This document shows positions 22,869 to 33,584 of a stretch of 64,000 nucleotides of DNA, piece by piece. The DNA lies in the NCBI GenBank assembly GCA_032821775.1, contig JAVLRN010000005.1:3995234-4059233 (forward strand), written 5' to 3'. The notes below the pieces were generated by a model. The model searched no databases. It saw only the letters and a list, made by a program, of their open reading frames with translations, and was not told where the DNA came from. A program made the translations under genes and the position numbers. Source of the stretch: Sanguinoderma infundibulare. Taxonomy: Eukaryota; Basidiomycota; Agaricomycetes; Polyporales; Polyporaceae. The number at the start of each line of letters is the position of its first letter. The stretch's first letter is position 1.

Positions 22869-23870
22869 TCACTTGTGAGCGGCTGCACCGCGCGCAGACG
22901 CTGTAACCAACGCATCAGAAACTCGCCAGACGTGTTGCTCTCGGAAGGAAAACGTACCACCCCTCGCACGCGTCCCCCGCACGCCTCTCACTCCGCTGCC
23001 CCTGCCCGCGGCCTTGGCCGCCTCCGCCTTCTCTCGCTCCAGCCGTTCGCGTTGCTCGCGCTCGTGCTGTTCTTGTTCTAGCCGCTCTTGTTCGCGCTGT
23101 GCGGCAAAGCGGCGCTCTTCCTCTTCTGGCCGTGCACGTTGGCGCGCCTCCTCTTCCTCCCGCAGGAGTTGCCCTTCGTCCCGCATACAGCGCGTCAGCG
23201 AAAGGGATGTTATGCCAAGGGGCACGAGCTGAGACTGACGGGTTGGAGTTGGAGATGGCTCGTCGAGGATCAGCTTGATGATCTTCTCCGATCTCGAAAG
23301 TATCTGAACGTATTTGTCGAGCAGCGGGTTCGTATGCCCCAACCGCACTACCACCTTCTGCAGCACAGTGAGCGAGAAAGCACGAGATGGGCGAGAGGGA
23401 CTCTGAGAAGCAGGCGCGTACCATGCATCGAGAAGAAAGCAATTAACATCTGTGATGGACTTTGTCTCCCGCAACGCGTCTTTGTGCACCTCGAACGCCG
23501 AGTTGAGCTCCTTGAGCACGAACAGGTCGTGCTGCAGCAAGTTCTCCTCCCACGTCTTCGCTGCCGCCTTCCGCGCCTTCTCCAGAGTCTCCCCCCGAGT
23601 CACCGTCACCTCGTCCAGGCCATCATGCTCGCCCTCCTGTGCATCCTCGTCCGCCGGGGCGCTCTCGTCTAGGGATTGTGGTTGTGCAAACAAGCTGAAT
23701 GGCCGGCGTCTTGCGGAGTTGGATTGCGGCCGGTCGCGGAGGGAGAGCTCGGACAGTAAGAGGTCGTCGCCCCCGTATCCACTGATGTGTGGCGAACTTG
23801 GGCTGACGTCGGGGTTAACTCCGAGAGGAGTCGCGAGCCGCTTGCGGGCATATCGATGTTGGATAAATCG
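22869..23870 (-). CDS. DUO1: DASH complex subunit DUO1
   Basis: Component of the ring complex that couples kinetochores to microtubules. Visible family signatures: DDLLLSELSLRDRPQ, PFSLFAQPQ, VTVTRGETLEKA, then NLLQHDLFVLKELNSAFEVH and DALRETKS. After an intron (GTTAAT..CTGCAG) the frame continues VVVRLGHTNPLLDKYVQILS and RSEKIIKLILDE. A long Glu/Arg-rich coiled region (about 60 residues) follows, then a Gly/Arg-rich tail. The tail has a likely last intron (GTACGT..TTACAG), ending ASARGAAAHK at 22869. The N-terminus is not resolved. No ATG lies in frame upstream of VSPSSPHISG, and a second frame here (LSNIDMPASGSRLLSELT) also looks like a DUO1 leader. Either a first exon lies upstream or an indel is present. 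Confidence 0.8.
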   Translation of the reverse strand, partial: RFIQHRYARKRLATPLGVNPDVSPSSPHISGYGGDDLLLSELSLRDRPQSNSARRRPFSLFAQPQSLDESAPADEDAQEGEHDGLDEVTVTRGETLEKARKAAAKTWEENLLQHDLFVLKELNSAFEVHKDALRETKSITDVNCFLLDAWYAPASQSPSRPSRAFSLTVLQKVVVRLGHTNPLLDKYVQILSRSEKIIKLILDEPSPTPTRQSQLVPLGITSLSLTRCMRDEGQLLREEEEARQRARPEEEERRFAAQREQERLEQEQHEREQRERLEREKAEAAKAAGRGSGVRGVRGTRARGGTFSFREQHVWRVSDALVTASARGAAAHK

Positions 23871-24182
23871 AAGGAATCCAGATATCCATTGCTTTAAAGG
23901 CTGACGAAAGCGGAGGTAGCAGTAGAGCACATACACCGACGTCGTTCAACTTGGAGAGGAACAAACACGCTCACGTCTGGCCACCCAGTCGCGATCACGT
24001 GGCAAATCCCGACCATGCAAGTGACTCTGACCCGATGGCCATGGGAGTGGAAGCTGCTACGATGTTCCGGGTACTGGATCGTGACACACTCTGTACGTCC
24101 TCCAAGTCGTTTCCCGCAGTAGATCGTGCGCTCACTCCATTCTCATGACGCCCTCCAGAGTCCAAACAATAATGCTAGAAAG

Positions 24183-24597
24183 ACAGCTGGCGCAGGAAAA
24201 ACCGCGACGCCTGCGAGAAGCTCGCCGCCCATTCGCGCGACGCCGCCATCAGATTTTCGGGCCACCCGAACGCCTGGAACGTGTTCGTGTCCTGGGTCGA
24301 GTTCCATCACGCATCCCTCCCCAACGCCGCGTGCTACATCCGCATGAAGCACCACATCGAGGATCTGGCCTCGACGCACTTCTTGGCGGTGTCGCGCCAG
24401 CACCTCAACCACCTGTCCCTCCCTTCCGAGCGGAAGGAACTTCTGCCTCGAATGGACGCTCTTCCCGAACAACACCGCCGCCTGGCCCTGCGGCTCGGTG
24501 CTGGCCGCCCGCGACCGCGCCCTCCCGCAGCTGGTGCCCAGCGACCCGGAGCTGGGGACAGGGGCGAGCGACGAGCGTGGCCTCTCAGGTCTTGAGA
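24183..24597 (+). pseudogene. Unrecognised reading frame, probable frameshift
   Basis: An open frame with protein-like character (AAIRFSGHPNAWNVFVSWVE, then LASTHFLAVSRQHLNHLSLP) that I cannot assign. Near 24445 the coding-like signal moves to another frame (PNNTAAWPCGSVLAARDRAL, then VPSDPELGTG up to about 24590). No splice donor lies between the two, so I read it as a decayed gene. No ATG start fits the upstream end. It sits directly before the tail fragment at 24.86 kb and may belong to the same degenerate locus. Confidence 0.35.
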
Positions 24598-24859
24598 CGT
24601 ACTTACCTCCTGTTGCTCCGCTTTGGTCCTGCGGAGACGGTTATACCGTCCTCCGAATCCTCGGCCATGTCGGTGAAAGGCAAAACTAAAACACAGCCGT
24701 ACTCTTCTGGAAGCAGAAGCGCGTCACGATCGACGGCTGGCCGGCGAGCGCGCGAGGCCCTCGTGCCGTCATCCGGTGGAACAGCTCACGGAGAACGTCG
24801 AGCGGGGCAGGCGGAAGCAGTTGAGTTGTAAGAAGATACTGTACACGACCTGCCAGAGG

Positions 24860-25035
24860 CTTGACCTGTGGCTGCGAAGGATCGGATTCGGGAGGTTGCG
24901 ACGAGGTGCGTGGTCGATACTAGCTCGATGCACCTGTGCCTTTTGCTGCTGCTGATGGTCGTTGTGCATTCCCAGGACAGACAGTGTCCTGCCTCGACCT
25001 GCGGGCGGGAAGACGGTCTTAAGAGCGTGGTGAGA
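24860..25035 (+). pseudogene. Tail of a membrane-protein gene, relic copy
   Basis: Reads VAAKDRIREVATR, then CVVDTSSMHLCLLLLLMVVV, then HSQDRQCPAST. It is the plus-strand counterpart of the minus-strand block at about 57.2-57.4 kb (VAAKDGEVNR, a Leu/Met/Val helix, VVVHSQSSGPY). The two also share near-identical DNA just beyond (GCCGCCTCTCACCACGCTC). The 57-kb copy stops in frame after GGGKTS; this one reads past that stop in a shifted frame. It appears to be a broken duplicate of the last exon of a single-helix membrane protein. Confidence 0.5.
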
Positions 25036-25090
25036 GGCGGCCCTGGTCATCCCGTTTTCTTGGTTCAACCCGCTTCTGGACATCCTTCTG

Positions 25091-26751
25091 ACCTATCTGA
25101 CGAAGCTCACAGTTCCTGTCGCGGAATAATAGTTGGAGACTGCGGTCCCGCTAGTCGTCGTTCTGCACGAGTTGGCAGTAACCGTCTACCTTCGCATCGT
25201 CTGATGCATTCAATAGGCCGTGAGTCGGATCACTGACGCAGGCTCTTGTTCTTGCCTGAGCCACCCGCATCCGAGTCGACGCCTCAAGTTTCACGTGAAT
25301 GTGGATTCGGAGAGCACCTTCTGCCATATACGCATATAATACTGCTCAAATCGAATGTCCTCGTGGATATAGCTATTGTGGTAGTTACTACATACATTCT
25401 TATGGGCTGTGGCACGGCGCAACCGGAGTCAGCCACTCAAGCATTACATGTATACTGAAAACGTCCGACCGAGCTGTGGCGCTCATTAATATGTGCAGCG
25501 TCGATCTCCAAGCACCCGCTCCGCGAGTCGACTGTCCGGTTTCGTGCGTGTCTTGACTCCTGCCAGTGACGTGCGGATCGGGTTCCTGAGGTCTCAATCA
25601 AGAAGGTCTGAACTTTGAAAGATGACAGAATTAATAAAGGATGGCTGTGCTCTCGACGACCTCTGTATGCATGTGCCTTGCCTCCATACCGACCAGGCTA
25701 ACATACATACATACAAGCCTCGTGACCCGTGGAAGCTTCCTTCGCGATCAGTATTTGCACATGCATATGCATATGAGCAGCGCATCGAGGATCCTCCGGA
25801 ACTTCCTGCGACGTCGACGTCTTCTCAGACCGAATCCGCGTGAAGGGGCATCGGAGTCGTCGTCGCGACCATGGCGTGCCTGTCCGCCACAAGCGTCGAC
25901 CGGATGGCGTCAAGTCGAATACATTACATTACACATAAGACAGACCGGACGTGTGTCGTGTGCGTCCAACGCCTCGAATCTGTCCCCGGTGGCTGCCAGT
26001 GCCACACATATATAATTGATACGCATTGTGCCCGCTTGAGGTAGAACTGAAACTCTCCATCTGTTTCCATCGCGATACGATCGACGGCGACGGCGACATG
26101 GACAGTGCTCAACGTCAGCCGCGAGCTGCTGAGCGACGAGGGCGAGGAACGAGGAGCTTGAGGGATAGGCTGGATAAGATGGCTGCTTCGCATGTGGTAA
26201 AGAGAATTGGGTACGTAGCTGCGTGTGCACGGACGGTGAGAACGGAATGCATATGTGGAGGACCGCGATGTGGATGTGGATGTGGATGTGGATGGACGAT
26301 GTGATAGATGGATGACGAACTTGTGATGGGATGTATGTGTCCGCGCGCATACCATAAGTAAGGTACGTGCGGGCACCGATGAATGCCGTACGAGTACCGA
26401 GCAACGTCCGAATATGCGCGTATGTATGCGACATGTCGTCTACGTTAGTACAGTAGGCAGCAAGTACAGATCGAGCCGAACCAAACTGTGTCCGGCTCGA
26501 TCGCGAGTTTAAGTAGTGGCAAATCCTGAGCTATGGCGAGAATAGCAGTGGGCGAAGGTAACGAATTACGAACTGTCCGATCAATGACGACAACGACGGC
26601 AAGGACGAAGAGGAGGCAGATGCCGCGGATAGGGTTCCATCCGAGCGAATAACAACCAAAGTCACCGTTGAGTCGAAAGCGTGAAGAAAGCGAAAGCAAA
26701 GTGTGACAAGAAAGCGACGGCCCAGCTCAATAGCACCGGCTATGTCAGTAG
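25091..26751. other. Intergenic, no gene recognised
   Basis: No convincing gene. A GGATGT hexamer runs about five times at 26269-26295. Open stretches over 25.9-26.4 kb on the minus strand have the low-complexity character of chance frames (Ser/His runs) and show no family motif. Confidence 0.45.
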
Positions 26752-28520
26752 CTACACCTGCAAGAAGTCCGTCCTCATCGAGTCCGCGTCGCCCTTGTCC
26801 CTCCCCATTTTTCTCGTCGTCCACGCGATCGGCGACTGGCTCGCGTGCGTCCGACCCGCCATCGTCGACGGCGTCGCCGCTGCTGCCCGTTCACGCTCGC
26901 GGTCGGCGCTGAACGTGCTCCGCATCTCGATCGCATTGCTCGTCACGCTCCCGCTCCCGCCCCGCTGGCCATGCGCCGACAACGGGGTCGCGGTGCGTTC
27001 ACGCATCATAGGGTCGAGCGAGCCTGCAGCGTTCCCCCCGCTCCTTGCGGACGCGGACGGAAGAGCAGACGACGGGGAGGCGACGTTGACCGGGTTTGGG
27101 CCTGTGGTCGTGCTCGGGCGGTTGACGGAAGACTGGCCGTAGCGGAAGGCGCGCTCGCGCTCGCGACGCCGGGCGTGCACACGGCGGAAGACAAGCCAAA
27201 CTAGGACGCCGAGCAGGGCGAGGGCGACGGTGGCGCCGAAGATACCGGCGAGGACGGTGGGGACTTTGCTCGAGAACGACGATGAGGAACTTTTTGATGA
27301 TGATGGTGATGATGCAGATGAGGATGGGCTGTATGGTGATGGAGAGAACAAAACGTCAACATCATCTCGGCGTCCACGAGCACGGGAAGTGGGACATACA
27401 CAGTGAGGACCGTGAAGCTCCCTGTTGCGGCTTGGCTCGGCTGAGATGAGCTGGAAAAAGGCGTGAGGTTAGCACCAAACGAGTACCTGACCCAGAGATG
27501 GCTTCGGAACCGAAAGGGAAGACGACAGCACACGACGCGGCGCTCATCTTTGACTGATCGTCAAATGAAGAGGTCCCGGGTTGGGAGAACCACCGAAGCA
27601 TATGCGCACGTGCAGAATGCGATTCATATGCAAGTTCGAAAACAAACGAAGGGGCACATATGGCCGTGGCGAAGAAGATGGAAGCGGATTCGATCGCCCA
27701 GGTGCGCATAGCTTGTGGTGTAGCGTGTACGCATCTCCCACGGTGCGCCGCCTTCATCTTCAGCCGGCGAACATGTGTGGCCGCCGGAACGAGAATCGCC
27801 GGCGGAGGGACGTTGATTGAATGTGCGCAAAGAAAGCAAAACGAAAGGGGGCGAGGGAAACCAAAGACAAGTGCAGAACAAGAGGGAGGTACACACTCTG
27901 TAAGCCATGGTGGTGGGGAGGTGGCAGTTCCGATAGACGACGTTACGCCGCTAGATAGAGCGGATGAGTAGGAGCGCATCGCAGATAGAACGGATCGGCA
28001 CGAGAGTGGAATGGAAGACAGACCTGCCAGAGGTGAAAGTGATGTAATCGACATCGAGCCACTTTCCGGGCTGGGTCGCAGTCAGTTTGACAAGGTGTTC
28101 TGTGGAGGTGCCGCTGGTGTCGAACGAGTGAGAGAAGAGCTCTTGGCGGAAAGCAGTCGTTTGGGCAGAGGCATCGAGACTGACGACGGTGTCGTCGAAC
28201 TGCAGCTGGAAAAGTGCCTGAGGATTACGGAAGTGAGAGTTACGGCAGAGGAGAGTGGAAGATGAAAGAGAAACGTACGTGTCCGGGACCCCTGGATCCA
28301 TAGAGAGTGAATGCGTTGCCGGAGAATTGAAAGGACATGGTCGCGCCAAGTTGTATAGCAACGTGGTAAGTGTTCTGGAAGAACTGGTCGAGATCCGGAT
28401 CGTCCTGGGACTGTACAGCCCAGCCATCAGAGGAGTAGGAGATGGAGGGATCGGAGTCGTCGACGGTGAAGTTCATAGAGAGAACGACGAGGGGGCAGAA
28501 GGGGATGCGGTCGAGTAGAA
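26752..28520 (-). CDS. Single-pass plasma-membrane protein, basidiomycete type
   Basis: The exons read as an extracellular beta-rich domain, a Ser-rich stalk, one membrane helix and a cytosolic tail. The 5' exon (about 28520-28280) gives NFTVDDSDPSISYSSDGWAV, FFQNTYHVAIQLG and FSGNAFTLYGSRGPGH. The next gives DDTVVSLDASAQTTAFRQEL, FDTSGTSTEHLVKLTA and KWLDVDYITFTSG. The 3' exon has a Ser-rich stalk, the helix VLAGIFGATVALALLGVLVW, then RRVHARRRERERAF and a Ser/Pro-rich tail ending DFLQV at 26752. Such proteins are common and uncharacterised in Agaricomycetes. The first Met lies in an unresolved upstream exon; an acceptor (TCCTAG) precedes 28520. Exons between 27350 and 28000 are unclear. Confidence 0.72.
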
Positions 28521-28599
28521 GCAAGGACTAGGAGTGAAGAGAAGGGAGGTCAGCACTCAATGCTCTCTCGGGTGCGTAGACGGAGACGGGCAGGCAGCA

Positions 28600-31078
28600 T
28601 GGAGGCGAAGCAAGGACGGGCTGGCCAGCACGCGGGGAAGGCCAAGGCCGTTTGTGCAATCGGGAGGAAGGAAGGGCGGGCGAGTTGGCACGGTAAGGAG
28701 AGAGGAGAGATGGGCGCGGGCGCGAGGAAGAAGCACGGGGAGGGCGAGATGTGAGTCGGGGGACGGGTATGGGTATGGGTGGCGAGTGACAGCCACTGAT
28801 TAGGCGGGAGTGAGGAGTGACAGGGACCGAAGATGGGGGAGAGGGAAAGCTGCTTGCCGGCATCTGAAGTCCATCTGGAATCTGGGATTCTTCCGTAGAC
28901 CGAAATTGCTGCGGGTGATGAAATTGGATCCGGATTGTTGGAATGCTTCGCGAGCGCAGCGCTGCGCTGTCGATCCCGTAGGGGCTCGGATGAATGCGCG
29001 GCTGGGAGAGAAGGGATGGTGGATATGGTGCATGTGGCAGTATGCTTGTAACACGTCGCCCAAGACAGAGCTGAGGAAATGAGAGAGAAGAAACGACGTC
29101 GGTAGAGGGATAGATGCGCATGTGGCCAGCTCGTACCTGAAAGTTATCGCGCTCGTGCAGGTTCGTGCTCGCTCGGCTACAAGTCCGTCCCTGGAAGTTG
29201 ATGTGCTGCAGATGTGGGTGTATGCGTCATCTGCATCTGCGTTCATCAGCCCGAATGGTGGTGTGGTCGGGTAGCGCTAGAAAGCCGGCGGCGGGTAGAA
29301 CATCCATCGTATCTGGCCTGCGGCGTCGTCGGGGAGGGAGAGCCAAGTCGCTCATGGGCGCAAGCACGACGAGGGCGCGCCCCCCGCCCAATTTCTCAGG
29401 GCGTCAACTTCTCCCGCGAACGCGGCCCGGCGCCTGACACTTTTGCGGTCAAACGTCCACTGCCAATATTATAATATGTACGCCGGTCTTCTCTCTCTCG
29501 TTCCTGTGTCGTCATCGCGGTGATACTTTCCCGGCTCGCGCCGTCGAAAAGGCCTCAAGCGAAACCACCCAGATCATCCCGACTCCACTGTTTGTTTTAC
29601 ATAACTTATACGCCGACGACGCGAGCCTCGATGTTGACATGTGACAACTCGCGCGGTCTTGCCCTACTCCAACCTTGCACCGATACGCCCTGATACGCCG
29701 TGCTCATGCATCACCACGCGTCGTAAGCTAGCCCCTGTGCACCGACTGATCGATCGCGCGAAAGCCAAACTCCTGACGATCGCTCGAGCCGCCGTACGTG
29801 TAGCCGCTAGCCGACGACCGCGACGATCGCCATCCGAGTCGTCGTGGAGCGTCGTTGCGGTTACTGTACTTGCAACTTTTCGAAGGAAGGGTTCGTGGTG
29901 GTACACTCGAAGGAAAGAATCGTGGTCAACTCTCCTCCTTGACACAAACACTCGAATGCGTGTGGCCATCACATACATACGTACCTACCCGTGGATGCGG
30001 TTCCCGGCGAACACGCGTGTCGGCGTGCCAGGTTATGTTCATGAGATCTCGCGTGGAGGATCGCCATGACCTGCCCTGACGTTTCCATCGAGTATTCTTT
30101 CTGCGCGAGTAACTAGCAACCCCAGCCGAGGCTCGTGATGCTTTTCGAACGCCTTCCGCTTGACGTCGACTCGGATGACCGGTGTATGTGCTATGTAAGT
30201 TCGCCGACTCCACCGCTCGTTGTCCAAACGTTCAAGTTGTAGAGGACGAACAAGTCCGATTCAAGGCTCTCCTCCGCCCTGCGGTCGACGACGGCACCGA
30301 TGTCGTCAGCGGTCCGCCTTGCCACTAGAGGCACAGCACCAGAACAACACCAGACAGCGTGGTTCATGATCCAACAAGACTAGACCAAGATGAGATTTAC
30401 ACGCGTACGCCCGCGGCACTTTTTATTCATTCTGCCACCACGCAAAACCGAGCTTACAACTTTTTGGAGCGACACATGAGAGAAGACAGATAGACGACGA
30501 GGACGACGAGCGCAAGTTCAAGCAAGTGATACGGGCGAGTATTAAGCGGTGTGGGGAGGAAAACAGTCCTCGAATAGTCGACGGGCAGTAAAAGGTATAG
30601 AGACACATATACGACATAAAAACGCTTGTATGCGTCGGCGAAGTGAGGGGGGAATACAAGTGCGAGAACATGATGCATGCGGATATCGGTCACCGACACA
30701 TACGTACGGCCAGTAACGGGTAACGGTCAACATGAACACAAACGAGCACGGGCATGGAGATCGACCAACGCTGGGGAATGGGAATTAGAAGAGCGTGTTT
30801 GTACAGGTATGTGTGGTATGTGTACGGGTTGCGGTGATATACGATATATACGAGTAAATCAAACGTATGAGCGAAGGACAGAGACCGAGATGAAGCCGAG
30901 CGGGTGAACGGTACGAGACGAAAATTTCCGACAAGAGCGACAACGACAAGACGAGAGCGAGATCGGGTATCGACGACGCAACACGGCCGCCCTCCGCTCC
31001 TCCTCCACGGCCGGGAGCGGGACGGACGGACAACGTCGCTACAGCCGGGCCTTGGAAGAGACAGAGCGACGCCTGCGC
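28600..31078. other. Intergenic, 5' of the membrane protein and 3' of the zinc-finger gene
   Basis: 2.5 kb with no recognisable gene. It should hold the missing first exon and promoter of the 26.7-28.5 kb gene and the 3' UTR of the transcription factor. No mobile-element ends were seen. Confidence 0.45.
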
Positions 31079-33584
31079 CTACGCCCTCATTCCAACGGCA
31101 GCGGGGATTCGTACTTGATCAGCCCCGTGGGACTCCCCTCCGGCCCCAGCACCGCCAACTCCAGGGGATCCGGGCCCACGCCGTCCGGGAGGGGATAGCC
31201 CACGTCCAAGATCGCCTGGTGAGCCAGGTGCGGATGCATGACCTGCTGCGGGTGATGAGGCCCCGAATGCGCGTGGAGAGGCGGCGGGTGAGGGTGAGAA
31301 GGATGGCGAACGTGCAGCCCATCCTGGAAGCTGTCCGGTCCCGGACCCGCCTGCTGCTGAGGAAAATACGCCGCCGCCGCTGCGCCCATAGGATGCGGAC
31401 TGCCCGAAAGTGGACCCGACGACCCATACACTTCCACCGTGAGCCGCCGGAGGTACTCCTCCTCCGAATTGCGTCTCTCCCGCTCCGCCGTCTCCTCGCG
31501 CTGCTGCTGCTGAAGCCGCTGCCGGAGCTGCTCCTGCTGCTGCCTGTGCAGCTCGAGCGAATAGTGATGCGCCTGCGCCGCTAGATGAGGGTTCTGGGCC
31601 AGCTGATGCCGGAGGGGGGCTGAGACTGGCGCGATCGACGAGTGCGAGTTGCGCGGCGGATATGACGAGTCCGGAGGAGGTGGTGGGCCGCGAGAGTGGG
31701 CCGCCGGTTGCTGACGGACCCCCACCTGCTGCTGCTGATAGCGGTACAAATGGTCGAGTTGCTGCTGCATCTGCAGGTGGGTCATTGCAGAGTTCCATGA
31801 CTGAGAGCCGTCGAGACTGGGGCCTGGATTCGGACCCGTATTCGTACTCGCGCCCGCCGCCGCTGCTAACTGGGCGGCCAAGTGCATCTCCGCCGCCGCC
31901 GAGCCGTTCGGCCCGGTCACGTGGGCCGTCATCGTCGTCGGATCCAGAGTAAGGTCGCTTCCGAGGGTTGGACGCGCGAGGTGTGTAGCGGAAAGCTGCT
32001 GAGGATTCGGGGGAGTACGACGGTGCGGCTGAGCCGCCTGTTGCTGGAGCGTGGAAGGAAAATGGTGAGTCGTATCCGCCGGGAGACGTCGGTTCGTCTG
32101 GTCCTCCTGCATCCTCGCTGCTGCCTCCATAGCCGCTGCCGAGTCGGCGAATGGGCTCGAGACCGCCGCCGAGGCGTCCAGATCCGATGGCAAAGCGAAG
32201 GGATAGCTCTGGCCCGCGAGACGAGCCCAGGCTTGGTATTGCTCCAGGTCCTGGAGGGAAACCGCCGGAACCGGCAGACCCTGGTGGGTAGTAGTATGAG
32301 GCGGGAGCGGTGCCTGGGCGAACAGCTGTTGAGGGTCTCCGTCCGTGATATGGGCCTGTGGGTGTGGGGGGAGGTAGTACGGATGAGTGTGTGAGGGGTT
32401 GCTGTTGTTGGGATGGGGCGGGGAACGACGCATGGGGAGCGGGCCCGGGTGGGGGTGGGAGAGACCGGACGGGAGGGAGGGATGAGGCGACGACCGCGCT
32501 GAGAGGTGGGAGGGATCGTGAGGACTCTGACCCTGGGGCTGCTGCTGGTGCTGGTGTATTGCCGCTGCTAGATCCTGGGCGAGGGGCGGCTGGGATATCG
32601 GGGAGACTGAAGTTGAATTCGGAGGCGGGGGGGACGAGAAAGGACTGGCCCGAGTGGTGCTGGTGCTGTTGGTTGTGGAGAGAGGCGGGGCCTGCGGGAG
32701 AAGCTGATGATGCAGAGGTTGAGGCACGAAAGGACTGGCCGGGGTCACGAAAGGAATGACTGTTTGTGGGGCGCTGGTTGGGACGGTCGACGTCTGAAGT
32801 CTGGATGTGCCATGTACTACTCCCTGTCTGAAGAAAGGCATTTGCGCCTTCGTAACCGGTGGAGGTGCCAGGACGCTGAGAGATGGGGAGGACAGCGTGG
32901 GAACCGTCCTCTGTCTTAACGGCCATGGTGGGGACAGAGCCGTTGAGGGACGGGTTGGAGGTAGGGGAGCCTGAGGATGGGATGGCGGCGGAAGCGGTGC
33001 GCTTACCGCGAGAACTGCCGCCCTTTGTGGCGGCGGTCATGTTGGCGTGGAGGGTGGTGAGCTCCTGCATCATGCGCTCGTTCTGGTCCTGCTTGTCGGC
33101 GTGGACGGTCTGAGCATGCTGGCGGAGGTTGTCGAGGCGGGAGAACTGCTTTGAGCAGTGGCAGGTGAAGGGCCGCTCGCCGGTATGTTTCCTGTGGGGA
33201 TGAGGGCGTCGATGAGCGTGATGACGGGCGGGATGTGGGCGCGACGGAATGGGGAGAAAGACGCGTAAGGGGGACCGGAAAGAGGGAAAGTGGAGGATCA
33301 GGGAGGACGTACCTGATGTGCCTGGCCAAGTGTTCGCTCCTGCTGAAAACCATCCTGCACTCGCCGTAACCGCGGCACTGGAAGGTCTTGGCCGGGGCGG
33401 GACGATAGCGCGTCTTGCCGACGCCTGAGCTGGCGGCTGACGCGGTGCGGGGGTCATTGGGGGGTGCGGTGAAGACGGAGGGGGCGACGACGGCCGCCAT
33501 GGGGGAGTCCTTTGTGTCTGTGGGTGAGGGAGGCGCGGTGGACAGGGAGGGCGAGAGCGATTGCGGGGACTTTTGGCTGTCCAT
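31079..33584 (-). CDS. C2H2 zinc-finger transcription factor
   Basis: Two exons (33584-33313 and 33191-31079) joined in phase give 794 residues. Residues about 70-125 form two adjacent C2H2 fingers: [20 protein letters not shown], then [28 protein letters not shown], the arrangement of the yeast Usv1/Rgm1/Nrg1-like group of nutrient and stress regulators. Downstream, islands typical of basidiomycete homologues stand in low-complexity sequence: [54 protein letters not shown] and [17 protein letters not shown]. It ends VGMRA. The protein is nuclear and its targets cannot be inferred here. A gene-free stretch of more than 8 kb lies upstream. A second long frame overlaps exon 2 (separate entry). 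Confidence 0.9.
31087..32841 (-). other. 584-codon frame overlapping the zinc-finger gene (+1)
   Basis: On the same strand as the transcription factor, one base out of frame, an ATG-initiated frame stays open for 584 codons and stops 8 nt before the factor's own stop. It is rich in Gln, His and Pro, with a charged segment ([20 protein letters not shown]) and a conventional-looking stretch ([20 protein letters not shown]). Over 31.42-31.60 kb its third codon positions are mostly G or C, while the factor's frame there is an Ala/Gly run with mostly A or T in third position. The family islands, however, are in the factor's frame. It may be chance openness in GC-rich repeats, an alternative C-terminus, or true dual coding. 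Confidence 0.3.
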
